DNA of 64,000 nt from the NCBI GenBank assembly GCA_028751875.1, contig CM054140.1:7045682-7109681 (forward strand). Direction: 5' to 3'. Shown piece by piece: positions 36,301 through 42,877 of the stretch. The position numbers were made by a program, and so were the translations under genes. The stretch is from Rapana venosa. Lineage: Eukaryota > Mollusca > Gastropoda > Neogastropoda > Muricidae. How positions within the stretch are numbered: the stretch's first letter is position 1; each line of letters starts with the position of its first letter. A model generated the notes under the pieces. The model searched no databases. It saw nothing but the letters and a program-made list of their open reading frames with translations, and was not told the origin of the DNA.

Positions 36301-38252
36301 CACATGTGACACAGATCTGTCAGTTTGATTTCAGATTGATATAATAAATACTTTTATTTTTTTAAATCAACAATAACAATTAATTTTTTTAAAAATATAT
36401 ATATATAATATATTCATATTAATTAATACAATAGTTGACAGGTTATTTTAGTTTACACCTAACATTTCCAAGAAAAATCAATTTCATTCTTAAATTTCTT
36501 CCACAAAAGACAAAGCTGGCATGTAACTAATGGATTGTGGTCTAACAGGAAACGCACACTGTCTAGATAACTAAGAAGTCGAAAAGTCCGAGTCTGAAGT
36601 GTGTGGTTTCGAATTCTGTTTTGGAGGGGACCCGAAACCTATCCCCCCATCCATTAATAAATAATAATAATAATAAATAATAATAAATAATAAGGAATTT
36701 TAACAGCACTATAATCATGCAAAACCAAAATCAGAGAGACAATGAGTGGTGGTCTGTGGCACTTTCAACTTTCGGAAGAGTTGATAAAGCATGCCCCTGT
36801 GTGTTACACAAAATACATTAGCCACACGTAAAAGAACCCACGACAACAAGAGAGTTGTCCCTGCAAAATTCTTGTACAAAAAAGCCACTCTAATAGTAAA
36901 CAAATACAGTTGCAAAGCAAGGAAAAAAAAAGTTTAAGATGGGAGGTGCTGCTCATTTGTTGCAACGCGCACTTCCCAGGGAGAGCAGCCTGAATTTTCA
37001 AGAAGAGAAATCTTCCATGACTTAAAGTGGTATAAATGAATAATGTAGCCTCATTGCTTGAACCTTAGGTTTTAATTGAATACAGAACAAAAACATATTC
37101 TTTTTTAGTTTTCGCTCATTTCAATTTTTTATGATAGGAGGTCATTTCCTTTTTGTTTTTAACTCCAATATCATATATCCATCTATATAATATATATCTA
37201 TGTATATAAAATATCTTTAAACTATGAGTATGAGTATGATAGATAGATGTCCGGTGTAAACTTTAGATTAGTTATAAATGATACATTTAATCAGAAATCT
37301 AATACTGAGGACTGCTCGTTGCATGTTGGATCTGGAATAGAGTATGCCTGTCCATTGTGACTACATCACCATCAGCCATCTTAGTCCTAATATTGTTGTT
37401 GGCATTGAAAGACTATATATATATATATATATAAAATAAAAAACAATATATATATATATAATGGAACTACCGATGCACCAAAAAGCTAGCAGTCTTACAA
37501 TGCCAACAACAATATTAGACTAAGACTGGCTGATGGCTGATGTAGTCACAATGACAGGCATACTCTATTCCAGATCCAACATGTACAGAGCAGTCCTCAG
37601 TATTAGATTTACTGATTAAATGTATCACTTATACCTAAATCTAAAAGTGCACTGGACATCTATCTATTCATACTCATAGTAAAAGACTGTTGCTTTTGAG
37701 AGCAGTCTCCAGGGACAGTGTCAGGTCAAGGCCATAAGGTCTCTTGTTCAACTCCCTCATAATATATTACGACCAAACCTTTCCAAATTATTCTTTTCGG
37801 TATATCAAACGCACAGTTTCCATAAAATCATGCAGCACATAATGATATTTATATTTTCAACTATGACACGAGCTATTTTTCAAGTCTACGGCCATAGCAA
37901 CTTGTAGCACTAGCAGACATTTTTTAGCAGAAGAACTTCGTAAAAATGACCACGCCTTCTCTTTACTTACATCGGTTCCCTCCACCACTTCATCGTAAGA
38001 AGGCGGCAGTGATGGCCCATACACTGGTGCCTGAACACTTTTGGAATCCTTCATATCAATGTCGACATCGTCTAAAGCATCAAACGATGAAACGGGCTGG
38101 TCATCGGTCAAAATAGCCACTGCATCGCTAAGATCATTCTTCGCCATGCGAAGAGGCCTTCTTCGCACTTGGCTATAAAAGCTTCGGCCCTCTGAAGGAA
38201 AGCCTCATGCCTTAACAGCAATTGCCGATTTATCCTCACTAACATCCATGAT
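23211..38252 (-). CDS. USP24 ubiquitin carboxyl-terminal hydrolase, N-terminal part, ten exons
   Basis: Ten minus-strand exons follow the order of vertebrate USP24: a UBA-like start (MAKNDLSDAVAILTDD), then PPSYDEVVEG, EFPVSNLYDC, IPYKREES, ESDEHCRRFMERCMPEAFQK, EIQEGIYNMLTLLVELVA, ALNPETEFQFKNR, NNYPYGWLTHLVNQ, GLELVKKHLEEEELG, LLKPWGLCAEVLNP, DLRLDVARRMLCSPHFNAKM and LIEDCSG...LDWLVEHH. USP24 is a very large deubiquitinase (about 2,600 residues in human) acting on DNA-repair and other substrates; its catalytic domain lies far downstream and is not in this window. Exons 1, 2, 4, 5 and perhaps 7 contain frame breaks that look like single-base errors. Either this stretch is poorly polished or the copy is a pseudogene. 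The downstream exons have no room before the GCNT gene. Confidence 0.88.
23400..23945 (+). mobile_element. SINE family B split by a family H insertion
   Basis: The head and middle (CGAACCCTGTTCAAGGGGGA, then TCCTTCAGATGAGACTATCA) lie at 23,400-23,548. The 3' part (CCAAAGAGTAGGCCAATGTG through AAGAATAAACA) lies at about 23,800-23,945. Between them is a reverse-oriented family H repeat (23,555-23,760). A poly-C/A expansion sits at 23,500-23,526 inside the SINE. Confidence 0.75.
24030..24262 (+). mobile_element. tRNA-derived SINE, family C
   Basis: TAGAGCCGAGTGGTTCAGAC head, then CCATGACATTTTGGGTTCAA (B-box-like), GTGGGGATTTTGACAA, CAAGAGCAGACCTTCCAGTG, and GATCAAATATGCACGTTAAA. Tail side ends in CAGCATTCGGTGGG. 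Other copies: 27,520, 30,063, 56,365, 60,765. Confidence 0.8.
24546..24704 (-). CDS. USP24 exon 9 of those seen
   Basis: Acceptor TTGGACAG|AAAATTGG and donor GAAAGAG|GTGACT, phase 0 both sides, 53 codons. KIGSVSDLLTSMKMMSLHLW, then LDDLRLDVARRMLCSPHF and NAKMNALKE. This is one of the best-conserved USP24 blocks. Its acceptor with the first exon bases is repeated five times in tandem to the right. A second, frame-broken copy lies at 40,800-40,960. Confidence 0.9.
24686..25105. repeat. 95-96-bp tandem array containing USP24 splice acceptors
   Basis: Five units begin with CAGAC at 24,686, 24,782, 24,877, 24,973 and 25,069. Each carries the reverse complement of the exon 9 acceptor and its first bases (CTGCCAATTTTCTGTCCAATCC in the first). 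The first unit overlaps the real exon; the other four lie in the upstream intron. Confidence 0.88.
25715..25975 (-). mobile_element. Family D and family A fragments
   Basis: CACAGCAGATTTCTCTGCGT at 25,727 is the end of a family D SINE. (AAT)n, GAATTTATAATATCGCTGAA and TCCTGAAACTTC at 25,893-25,960 is a reverse family A LINE tail. Confidence 0.6.
26159..26299 (-). CDS. USP24 exon 8 of those seen
   Basis: Acceptor CTTGTCTGCAG|GGCATG and donor GAAAAG|GTCAGA, 47 codons in a clean frame: GMAALLKPWGLCAEVLNPAV, then VFTPGVEKAVKYVQNLEE and NDFKEK. It aligns with the ALIQPLGVCAEYLN region of human USP24. Joins exon 9 in phase 0. Confidence 0.9.
26630..27030 (-). mobile_element. SINE family D, full copy
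   Basis: Complete reverse-oriented copy: the tRNA-like head at the right (ATCACCGTGGTCTAGAGGTA on the minus strand, then TTCGTTATCGG), the middle TAGTCTTTCGGAAGGACG and GCCCACGGCAACAAGAGAG, and the 3' end GCAGCCGAATTTCACGCATG. Confidence 0.85.
27031..27215. repeat. (TA)n-rich microsatellite
   Basis: Interrupted ATATATA tracts with an imperfect internal repetition of CATACATACTTTTTT and AAAAAC blocks at about 27,087 and 27,200. Confidence 0.85.
27351..27417 (-). CDS. USP24 exon 7 of those seen
   Basis: Acceptor TGTGTTGCAG|TTTGCC; the strongest donor is GGTG|GTGAGT. It encodes FAFKGGLELVKKHLEEEELG, matching the GGFAAIQAKLHSEDIELG stretch of human USP24. The length leaves a one-base phase mismatch with exon 8, so either the donor lies elsewhere or a base is wrong, for example in the G6 run. 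Confidence 0.75.
27520..27778 (+). mobile_element. SINE family C
   Basis: CTGAGCCATTAAAACCGTTT head (degenerate), CCATGAAGTCATGGGTTTGA, GAGGGTGGGGATTTTTTAAT, TCAAAGATCCTGTAATTCAC, ending ACGGAAACATGAACAATCC. Confidence 0.75.
27795..28190. repeat. Dispersed repeat, family F, copy 2
   Basis: Second copy of the 20,855-21,220 repeat in the same orientation: AGCGCCTGGGCTTTATCACA, AGAACATCTCCAACTTTGAC, GTGGGCAAGGCATCTCCACT, GTTTTGGAGGTCATCGTCGG. Confidence 0.8.
28185..28270 (+). repeat. Dispersed short repeat, family G
   Basis: CAGTCGCATACGCAAAATCT, CACCATTGGTGAACCTCAGA and GCTGTTACCGAGGAAGGAGG. The same block recurs at about 29,915-30,025, 51,625-51,745, 52,140-52,190, 55,560-55,635 and 61,030-61,125 (plus), and 35,220-35,275, 59,085-59,190 and 61,760-61,860 (minus). 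It may be the 3' end of a longer element. Confidence 0.7.
28430..28765 (+). mobile_element. SINE family B, full copy
   Basis: GACGGGATAGCCTGGTGGTT head, TTGAATCTCGTTCAAGAG B-box region, TTCCTTCGGATGACACTATA, GAACATCTTGCACACAGG, AAAAAAGCACACGAGTGCTT and an (AATAA)n tail. Confidence 0.85.
28866..29165 (+). repeat. Dispersed repeat, family H
   Basis: CTGTCTGTCATATGAG... start, TTTCTGGAAAAACAGCAGGA, GAATGGACCAAGAAGGCAG, AAGGAGGTGACAGGAAG and AGGGATGCTATTTATACTGA. Copies at 31,695-32,000 and 57,085-57,290 (plus) and at 23,555-23,760 and 54,745-54,890 (minus). Non-coding; function unknown. Confidence 0.75.
29308..29690. repeat. CA-rich microsatellite next to USP24 exon 6
   Basis: Imperfect (CA)n at 29,365-29,420, 29,570-29,610 and 29,640-29,685. 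The last block abuts the exon 6 donor on the minus strand. Confidence 0.9.
29695..29736 (-). CDS. USP24 exon 6 of those seen (42-nt microexon)
   Basis: Acceptor TTTGTGCAG|AATAAC and donor AACCAG|GTATAC, exactly 14 codons: NNYPYGWLTHLVNQ. It aligns with EPHGWVVDLVNKFGE in human USP24 and fills the gap between exons 5 and 7, which is why so short an exon can be trusted. Confidence 0.8.
30063..30375 (+). mobile_element. SINE family C with a nested short insertion
   Basis: GCCATAGCCGAGTGGTTAAG head and GTTCGATCTCGGTGGTG B-box region. At about 30,230-30,288 a foreign block (CATATTCAAAGTACCATCTG, GAAATAAAATTTTTACTTGA, CTTGAC) interrupts the body and is flanked by ATGC. SINE C sequence resumes with GTGCACGTAAAAGATCCC. 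Confidence 0.8.
30573..31095. repeat. 85-bp minisatellite
   Basis: Six units of about 85 bp: AATACGCTGTGTGGTGAAAA, TGAACCCACTTTATGCCAGC, CTCAACAAAATTGTGATGTA, TGATCTGTCACAAACAGTAC plus TCTGTC. It ends about 15 bp from USP24 exon 5. Confidence 0.9.
31109..31246 (-). CDS. USP24 exon 5 of those seen
   Basis: Acceptor CTTTCCGCAG|GCCTTA; the probable donor is weak (TTCCCAG|GTTTGG). ALNPETEFQFKNRSRW matches AFNPDNEYHFKNR of human USP24. After ISWEE a frame change restores a reading like EFEGMRQW...VSTSF, which better fits the conserved EGNMF...VSTF. The 3' limit is uncertain. Confidence 0.75.
31695..32010 (+). repeat. Dispersed repeat, family H, with poly-C end
   Basis: TACTGTCTGTCATATGAGTT, TCAGTCTTTCTGGAAATGAA, GAGAATGGACCAAGAAAGCA, AATTTCCAGAAGGTGGGGAT. 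It ends in C-runs interrupted by A (31,951-31,985). Confidence 0.75.
32055..32280 (+). mobile_element. SINE family B, degraded
   Basis: AGTGCTGACTCAACTACCCC, GAGGATCCGGGTGCGAAACG, AGAGTAGGCCATTTGTGTTC and AAAAAAGCAGAGTGC remain. Head lost, with many small indels. Confidence 0.65.
32501..32648 (-). CDS. USP24 exon 4 of those seen
   Basis: Acceptor GTGGACAG|CTTCTG and donor CGCCCTG|GTAAGC. The first codons read LLTS (as in human LLTSS). One base later the frame changes to VAVVRKWGGEIQEGIYNMLT, then LLVELVAVRLQHQP. A single missing base near 32,635 explains this. A (TG)n tract sits immediately before the acceptor. Confidence 0.85.
32655..32694. repeat. (CA)n microsatellite
   Basis: About 38 bp of CA on the plus strand, six bases outside the USP24 exon 4 acceptor. 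Confidence 0.95.
32735..33030 (-). mobile_element. SINE family E, full copy
   Basis: Reverse of the 58,390 copy: AACCTATGTGGTCATTG, AGAGACCTCAGCTTCTCTCG, GGCAGGTACCCATTGACAGC, and the head CTGACCACTGAGCTATCTCA at the right end. Confidence 0.85.
33017..33475 (-). mobile_element. LINE family A 3' end with internal TG repeat
   Basis: GGAATTTGTACAGCGCTGAG, TCTTGCAAAGCAACC and AAAGCGCTTGCATTC at 33,028-33,085. A TG repeat at 33,328-33,370 lies further in, as in the 40,003 copy. Extent beyond 33,100 is less sure. Confidence 0.55.
33476..33750. other. Uncharacterised USP24 intronic stretch
   Basis: AT-rich, no repeat family recognised. Contains an A8 run at 33,660. Confidence 0.4.
33758..33825 (-). 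CDS. USP24 exon 3 of those seen
   Basis: Acceptor TTATTCAG|GGCTG and donor CCAGAAG|GTATGT. Two bases complete a split codon, then 22 codons: LCESDEHCRRFMERCMPEAFQK (the last 20 almost identical to human ESDENCRRFMDRCMPEAFKK). This is the most diagnostic exon of the set. Confidence 0.93.
33830..34365. other. USP24 intron with CA repeats
   Basis: Contains (CA)n tracts at about 34,094-34,160 and 34,300-34,345; otherwise AT-rich with no recognised element. Confidence 0.7.
34368..34538 (-). CDS. USP24 exon 2 of those seen, frame-broken
   Basis: The right-hand (5') limit is approximate. It reads LEFPVSNLYDC in one frame, RVFTVMWNIPYKREES in the next, and after further single-base changes a stretch like LIRATN...AEAGL. 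Human USP24 has EFPTTNLYE, SIPYKREESLGK and LARLGL in the same order. The first break falls on a GGGG run. At least three indels within 130 bp suggest base-calling error or decay. Confidence 0.8.
34610..35055. other. Uncharacterised USP24 intron 1 stretch
   Basis: No coding or known repeat signal apart from short C-rich runs near 34,746. Confidence 0.4.
35056..35290 (-). mobile_element. SINE family B fragment followed by family G
   Basis: ATTGAAGATAATGGAATAAG, CATCCAGTCCCCGTGTGTAT and ATCTGTTCCCACCGGCACAC are the family B 3' half in reverse. GCTCTGAGGTTCACCAATGG at 35,228 is reverse family G. Confidence 0.75.
35291..36530. other. AT-rich USP24 intron 1 stretch
   Basis: About 1.2 kb, strongly AT-rich, with poly-C at 35,889-35,903 and a (TA)n at 36,395-36,410. 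A piece at 36,030-36,105 (ACAGACTATGCCTGTCACTA, TAACTACATCAGCCAGTATA) resembles the arms of the fold-back repeat at 37,205. Confidence 0.5.
36531..37035 (+). mobile_element. SINE family D interrupted by family A
   Basis: Family D body: GGTTTCGAATTCTGTTTTGG at 36,606, then CCATCCATTAATAAA, then an inserted (AAT)n-GGAATTTTAACAGCACTATA block (36,655-36,730, reverse family A), then GAGTGGTGGTCTGTGGCAC, ACGTAAAAGAACCCACGACA and the 3' end GACTTAAAGTGGTATAAATG. Confidence 0.8.
37205..37685. repeat. Fold-back element (inverted repeat)
   Basis: The left arm (about 37,205-37,415) and right arm (about 37,497-37,685) are reverse complements with small indels. The left has TCTGGAATAGAGTATGCCTG and ATATTGTTGTTGGCATTG; the right has TGCCAACAACAATATTAG and CAGGCATACTCTATTCCAGA. 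The spacer is TA-rich. Confidence 0.88.
37690..37965. other. USP24 intron start
   Basis: Contains the downstream side of the exon 1 donor (GTAAGT on the minus strand at 37,970). No repeat recognised. Confidence 0.5.
37971..38252 (-). CDS. USP24 exon 1: UBA-like start, frame-broken
   Basis: From the donor GAACCGAT|GTAAGT backwards the frame is clean through MAKNDLSDAVAILTDDQPVS and PSLPPSYDEVVEGTD. This matches human RLAKNDINEAVALLTNE and PPAYHEVV. Upstream, MDVSEDKSAIAVKA reads from an ATG at 38,252 and stops at a TGA, while GFPSEG appears just after it. The expected UBA core (about 15 residues around MGF) needs at least two small indels. The ATG at 38,252 is the likely initiator. Known: a UBA domain binds ubiquitin. 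Confidence 0.8.
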
Positions 38253-38255
38253 GGA

Positions 38256-39210
38256 AGACAAGTCCATTTATGCACTACAGACATTCAAAAATTAAAAGCA
38301 AACCAGGAAAAAGTAAAAAAACACATCAAATGAATCACATCAAACATGTTGTGAGCACTCTTCCCGCCGATTGCAAAAGGTTGAAACAAACTTCTAGAGG
38401 TAAGAATCGGGAAAGGGAGAGAATTGTGCAAAACTTCAATGCTTCAATGCTTTCATTTTCCGCCTATTTTCTGCCTTCCAACTAAGGAAGACTTTATACC
38501 AATTTTAACACTCCTCGTTCTGACAATGTATTTTATGATAAGCATGTTAATCCCTTCTTTCATACTGTTCAATTGTGTTCTACAATAAATCTGATTTAAT
38601 CTCTAATTCAACATACTAAAGTTCGGCCTGTGAGGCAGTTTCAGTTTCAGTTTTTCAGTTTCTGAAAATGCAGAATATAGTCGTCAACTAATTTACAGAA
38701 TATTCTAAAAAGCATTCTAAAATATTATAACAATTTTTTAAGTATCCTGAAGCTGACTTCAGCTTAATTCATATAACGAACATGACAATTAAGTAACAGG
38801 CCATTTTCATCAGTTAGGCCTATACCCAGCCAAACAATCCTTAGCCTATTCACACAGTTGACAGTTAGCCTACAGAAACCCTTTCCTGCAGAGTCATGTG
38901 ATTATCTCATTCAGCTCTTAGTTTTATCAAAAATGCGGGAGGTTTGATTGTTGTTTGTTTATGTTTTTTGTTTGTTTATTTTTGTTTAAAAAAAAGCAGC
39001 TAGAACCAGTAAGACTGGAATAAAAACTGACATTCCCCCATCCCACCCCTCCCCGTCCCAGAATCAGAAGGCACTATATCCTGTTGAGGTGAATTTATCA
39101 GTCTGATCAATGCTTCTCCTTTGCACCCCTTTAGTTTCTTCCTGGTCTAAAGAAACTACACTCCAATAATAGCAGTAGACGATATATTATGGGCAATCAG
39201 TTGTAGTAAA
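38256..39210. other. Upstream region of USP24
   Basis: No gene. AT-rich, with a short CAGTTTCAGTTTTTCAGTTT repeat at 38,637. The USP24 promoter should lie here, but I see no TATA or other element I would defend. Confidence 0.4.
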
Positions 39211-39214
39211 CAGA

Positions 39215-39510
39215 TAAAGGTGTTCCCATTACCTATGGGGTCGTTGGGGAGAGCAAGAAGTCAGAGCCCTCACCTTCTCCAGGGACCAGCACATTGAAGG
39301 TGGCGCCCATCTTTTCTCCCTCGCTGCTTTACCTTCACTGACCCTAAAGAGGGCAGGTACCCATTTTGCACAGCTGGGTGAATTGGGATTGTATTGAAGC
39401 CCCCCAAAACGGCAACAAAACGGTCACCCATACCACGTCAGTGCTTGCGTAACCATAAACTTGAGGAAAGCGAGTGCCTGACCACTGGGCTATCCCGTAA
39501 CCTGAAGAAC
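39215..39510 (-). mobile_element. SINE family E, full copy
   Basis: TACCTATGGGGTCGTTGGGG, AGAGCCCTCACCTTCTCCAG, AGGGCAGGTACCCATTTTGC, then the head CTGACCACTGGGCTATCCCG. Confidence 0.85.
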
Positions 39511-39800
39511 TCAAAATCAAGAGTAAAAATTAAATAGTGCTGAAATAATATTTCAGACCAGCACTTTTTTTCGGGCGGTGTCCATAAACATGTGACTTCC
39601 CACATTTCAATAACATTAAAAGGCCTTTGGATGATGTACAAGCGAAGCCCATCATGTGCGAAAGCACATAGAATATCATGCAACAAACCCAAACAATTAA
39701 ATGTGTACCGTCTTTATTTACCAGCAGTTCCATGAACAGAGACAATTTTTCTCAAACATCTTTGCTGATTTATGGACACAGAGGCACTGTATAACACACA
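39511..39800. other. Probable SINE B remnant and CA repeat
   Basis: CCTTTGGATGATGTACAAGC, GAAGCCCATCATGTGCGAAA and GCACATAGAATATCATGCA at 39,620-39,680 look like a decayed family B middle (plus). A CA tract sits at 39,797-39,812. Confidence 0.5.
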
Positions 39801-40002
39801 CACACACACACAGAGCACGCACGCGCGCATGCACACACAGAAATGACTTTGAATCCCAAACACAGTCAAAACCAATTTAATCCGAAGTTGGGTTAAGGGA
39901 TTTTTTTTTTAATTAAGTATTCCTTGGCAGTGTAACTTGTTCAAACATATCGTATGAGAGATCACCGAGAATGCTTTGATTTGTTCTTATGTCTGACCAT
40001 TT

Positions 40003-40470
40003 TAATAATAATAATAATAATAATAATATATGGAATTTATATAGCGCTGAATATTGTAAAAAACAAACAAATCGAAGCGCTTGCACTCAATCATGTACAG
40101 GCATGCAACTCTCCTTAACATAATGAACAACAGATTTCAAAACCATGCGCGCACGTATGCACGCATGCACGCATACACGCACACCCAACACACACACACA
40201 CACACACAACGAACACACACACACACAAAACACACACACACACACACACACACACCACACACACACACAACACTCGGACAACACATAGAAGGTGGAAAGA
40301 TGCTGTTGAAAATTACGGGGACAGATATTTAGGGGAAAGTACCACAGAGTAGGAAATAAGTTGTTTTGAGGCTGGATTTGGAAGGTATCAAGTGAAGGCT
40401 TTTGAGTGAAGTGAAAGAGGGATCATTCCAGGTGGATGACCAGAAACCGAGAAGGAGCGACGGCCAACAG
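40003..40470 (-). mobile_element. LINE family A 3' end, long copy
   Basis: Reverse-oriented: (AAT)n tail, TGGAATTTATATAGCGCTGA, an internal (CA)n (40,188-40,262), GAAGGTGGAAAGATGCTGTT, then on the minus strand a coding scrap SLHLIPSKSSLKTTYF similar to that at 19,690. This copy shows the CA/TG tract is part of the element. Confidence 0.75.
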
Positions 40471-40472
40471 TT

Positions 40473-41493
40473 AAACTCATTCAGCATTCGGTTGATGTCT
40501 TGTTTGTCTGCGTCCAGTCCAAATTTCTCCTGCCTTTTTTTTCCAGAAAGACTTATAAAAAATAACAAAGCTCCTCCACACCACACACGTCGGATATGCT
40601 GTGCCTGACATTCAGGTCTTAATGGCAGAGTAAGGGCCGCTTTCTCAAAATAACAGGCAACAATAGCTGCTGTGTGAGCATACAACAATGAAGATGAAGA
40701 CGTATCAATACCTCTCTCACACTCTCTAAAATCCCCTTGTAGACAGTCACCACATCGCAATAAGGAGGAGGAGAAGGAAAAGAAGAGAGTCACCTCTATC
40801 ATAGGGCGCTCATCTTGGCGTTGAAGTGAGGCTAGCACCACATTGCGTCTGGCCACATCCAGGCGCAGAACGTCCAGGTACTACCGAGTGTTCGGGCCAC
40901 AGGTGCAAGCTCAATCATCCTTCATGGAGGTCACAATGTCATAAAACACGCTGCCCAATTTTCTGTCCAAGTCCCTGACAAAACATTATGTTGAATAAAA
41001 TACCTCCTTCAGAACAAATCCTTGCTATTATTCTTAGCCATATTCAGACAACTCTGGCCCATTTTCTGTCCTCCAAGACCCAAAAAATTGCGTTGAATAA
41101 ATACACATAGAACAAAATCCTTGCTATTATTCTTGCCATATTCCAGGACCCGCTGCCAATTTCTGAACCAAATCCACGACAAAACCATGCGTTTATTAAA
41201 ATACACTTAGAACAAAATCCTAGCTATTATTCTTGCCATATTCAGACACACTGCCAATTTTCTGACCAAATCCACGACAAAACTATGCGTTGATTAAATA
41301 CTCTAGAACAAATCCTTTGCTTATTATTCTCCATATTCAACACACTGCCGATTTTCTGCAAACTATGAAACAAACCAATGTGTTCAACAATCTGACAATT
41401 CACATGCCTTTACATTTACCAATATTCATATTACAAACTTGTTTTTCTAAAAAAATAATACATACAAAACAATGTATCAATTTCTATATCTAT
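40473..41493. repeat. Segmental duplication, copy 2
   Basis: Counterpart of 24,236-25,226 with frequent one- or two-base indels. It includes a broken USP24 exon 9 and the tandem acceptor array. Confidence 0.88.
40795..40965 (-). pseudogene. Broken second copy of USP24 exon 9
   Basis: GGCGTTGAAGTGAGGCTAGC and TCTGGCCACATCCAGGCGCA correspond to the real exon at 24,546-24,704. Several indels destroy the frame. It lies upstream of USP24 exon 1, out of gene order, so it cannot be a normal exon. Confidence 0.85.
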
Positions 41494-41514
41494 GCGGTTT
41501 GTTTGAATCTGGGT

Positions 41515-41600
41515 GTAATATATATATATATGGAATTTATAGAGCGCTTTATCTTGCAATTACAAATCAGAGCGCTTCCATTCAATTTTGACTCTAATAG
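41515..41600 (-). mobile_element. Short LINE 3' end, family A
   Basis: (AT)n, TGGAATTTATAGAGCGCTTT, ATCTTGCAATTACAAATCAG, AGCGCTTCCATTC. Confidence 0.75.
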
Positions 41601-41634
41601 GTCGTCTATAGAGCAACAACATTTCGGCTGTATT

Positions 41635-42425
41635 TATTTTTGTCTCTTTCCACTTTCCTGAGCATTCAGGCGTCTGACCCATATAGCAAGAGAAGCCAGA
41701 ATAATGTTTTGATGATTTTGGTTTTGAGATCTGTAGGTATGCCTCTTACTTTACTTACTTACTTAGGCCCATCACTCCCCCTGGAGCATAGGCCGCCGAC
41801 AACAGTCCGCCAGAGTCCTCTGTCCTGGGCTATTCTCTCCAGCTGTCTCCAGGCATATCCCATCTTTCTGGTTTCTGCCTCAAGGTCGCGTCGCCAGGTG
41901 TTTCTTGGCCTTCCTCTTTTTCGTTTTCCCCGGGGGTTCCATGATAGTGCCTGCCTTGTGATGTTGCTGGCTGGCTTTCTCAGGGTGTGCCCAATCCATC
42001 CCCATCTCCTGCGCCGGATTTCATTCTCGGCTGGCAGCTGGTTGGTACGTTGCCACAGGTCTGCGTTGCTGATGGTGTTGGGCCAGTGGATCTGGAGGAT
42101 TCGTCTCAGGCAGCTGTTGATGAAGGTCTGCACTTTCTTGATGGTGGTATTTTGTTGTCCTCCATGTCTCCGCTCCATATAGTAGGACTGACTTGACGTT
42201 GGAGTTGAACAGCCTGATCTTTGTGCGGGTCGACACCACCTTGGAGCTCCAGATGTTCTTCAGCTGCAAGTACGCTGCCCTCGCCTTGCCAATTCTTGCC
42301 TGCCTCTGCCTTTCCAAATGTTTTATGAATCATCTTTTGCTTGGCCATACCGAGTCTAGCCTGAACATCTCGTTAGACAGGAGCCGTTATTCTCTTTTGC
42401 AGAGCCTAAATATTATTTGAAACGA
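41635..42425 (-). mobile_element. LINE (element 5) split by LINE (element 4)
   Basis: Minus strand, outer element: RDVQARLGMAKQKMIHKTF at about 42,310-42,400 and TDLKTKIIKTLFW...LLYGSDA at about 41,640-41,740. These are consecutive parts of one reverse transcriptase thumb region. Inner element (41,742-42,310): [87 protein letters not shown], ending with a (TAAG)n tail at 41,742-41,765. Confidence 0.75.
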
Positions 42426-42589
42426 TGAGCACATTCCGAATCTGTTCGACTGATTTTGATATTCTGAGGAGAGTCTCTACCATTAGCGTGCAACACTAGA
42501 GCCCTTTTAGCATTTATTTAACTTACGCCTGGCTGGTTTGCCTTCTACATCGACTCTCTAGAGACCTCTTCTCATGCTCGTGATATCGT

Positions 42590-42725
42590 TAATAATAATA
42601 ATCATCATAATAATAATTTTAAAAAAATAAATAAATGGAATTTATATAGCGCTGAATCTTGTAAAACAAACAAATCGAAGCACTTGTACTCAAATCATGT
42701 ACGCTCATGCAACTTTCCACAAATA
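42590..42725 (-). mobile_element. LINE 3' end, family A
   Basis: (AAT)n, AATGGAATTTATATAGCGCT, GAATCTTGTAAAACAAACAA, ATCGAAGCACTTGTACTC, ATCATGTACGCTCATGCAAC. Confidence 0.8.
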
Positions 42726-42877
42726 TAATGATTAACAGGGACTATCAGAGACTCCCTCTGCTACTGGTAACCATGTAACCCAGTACCACCTGCCACATGT
42801 GGGGAGTAAACCCAATCAAAAAATCCGACCTGGAGAGGGATGGGCTCCGCCAGGTTTGATTTGCCCAAGATACACCC

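Noticed and set aside
38168..38182. TATA-like GGCTATAAAAG on the plus strand
   Set aside because: Lies inside USP24 exon 1 and points away from the gene; chance match.
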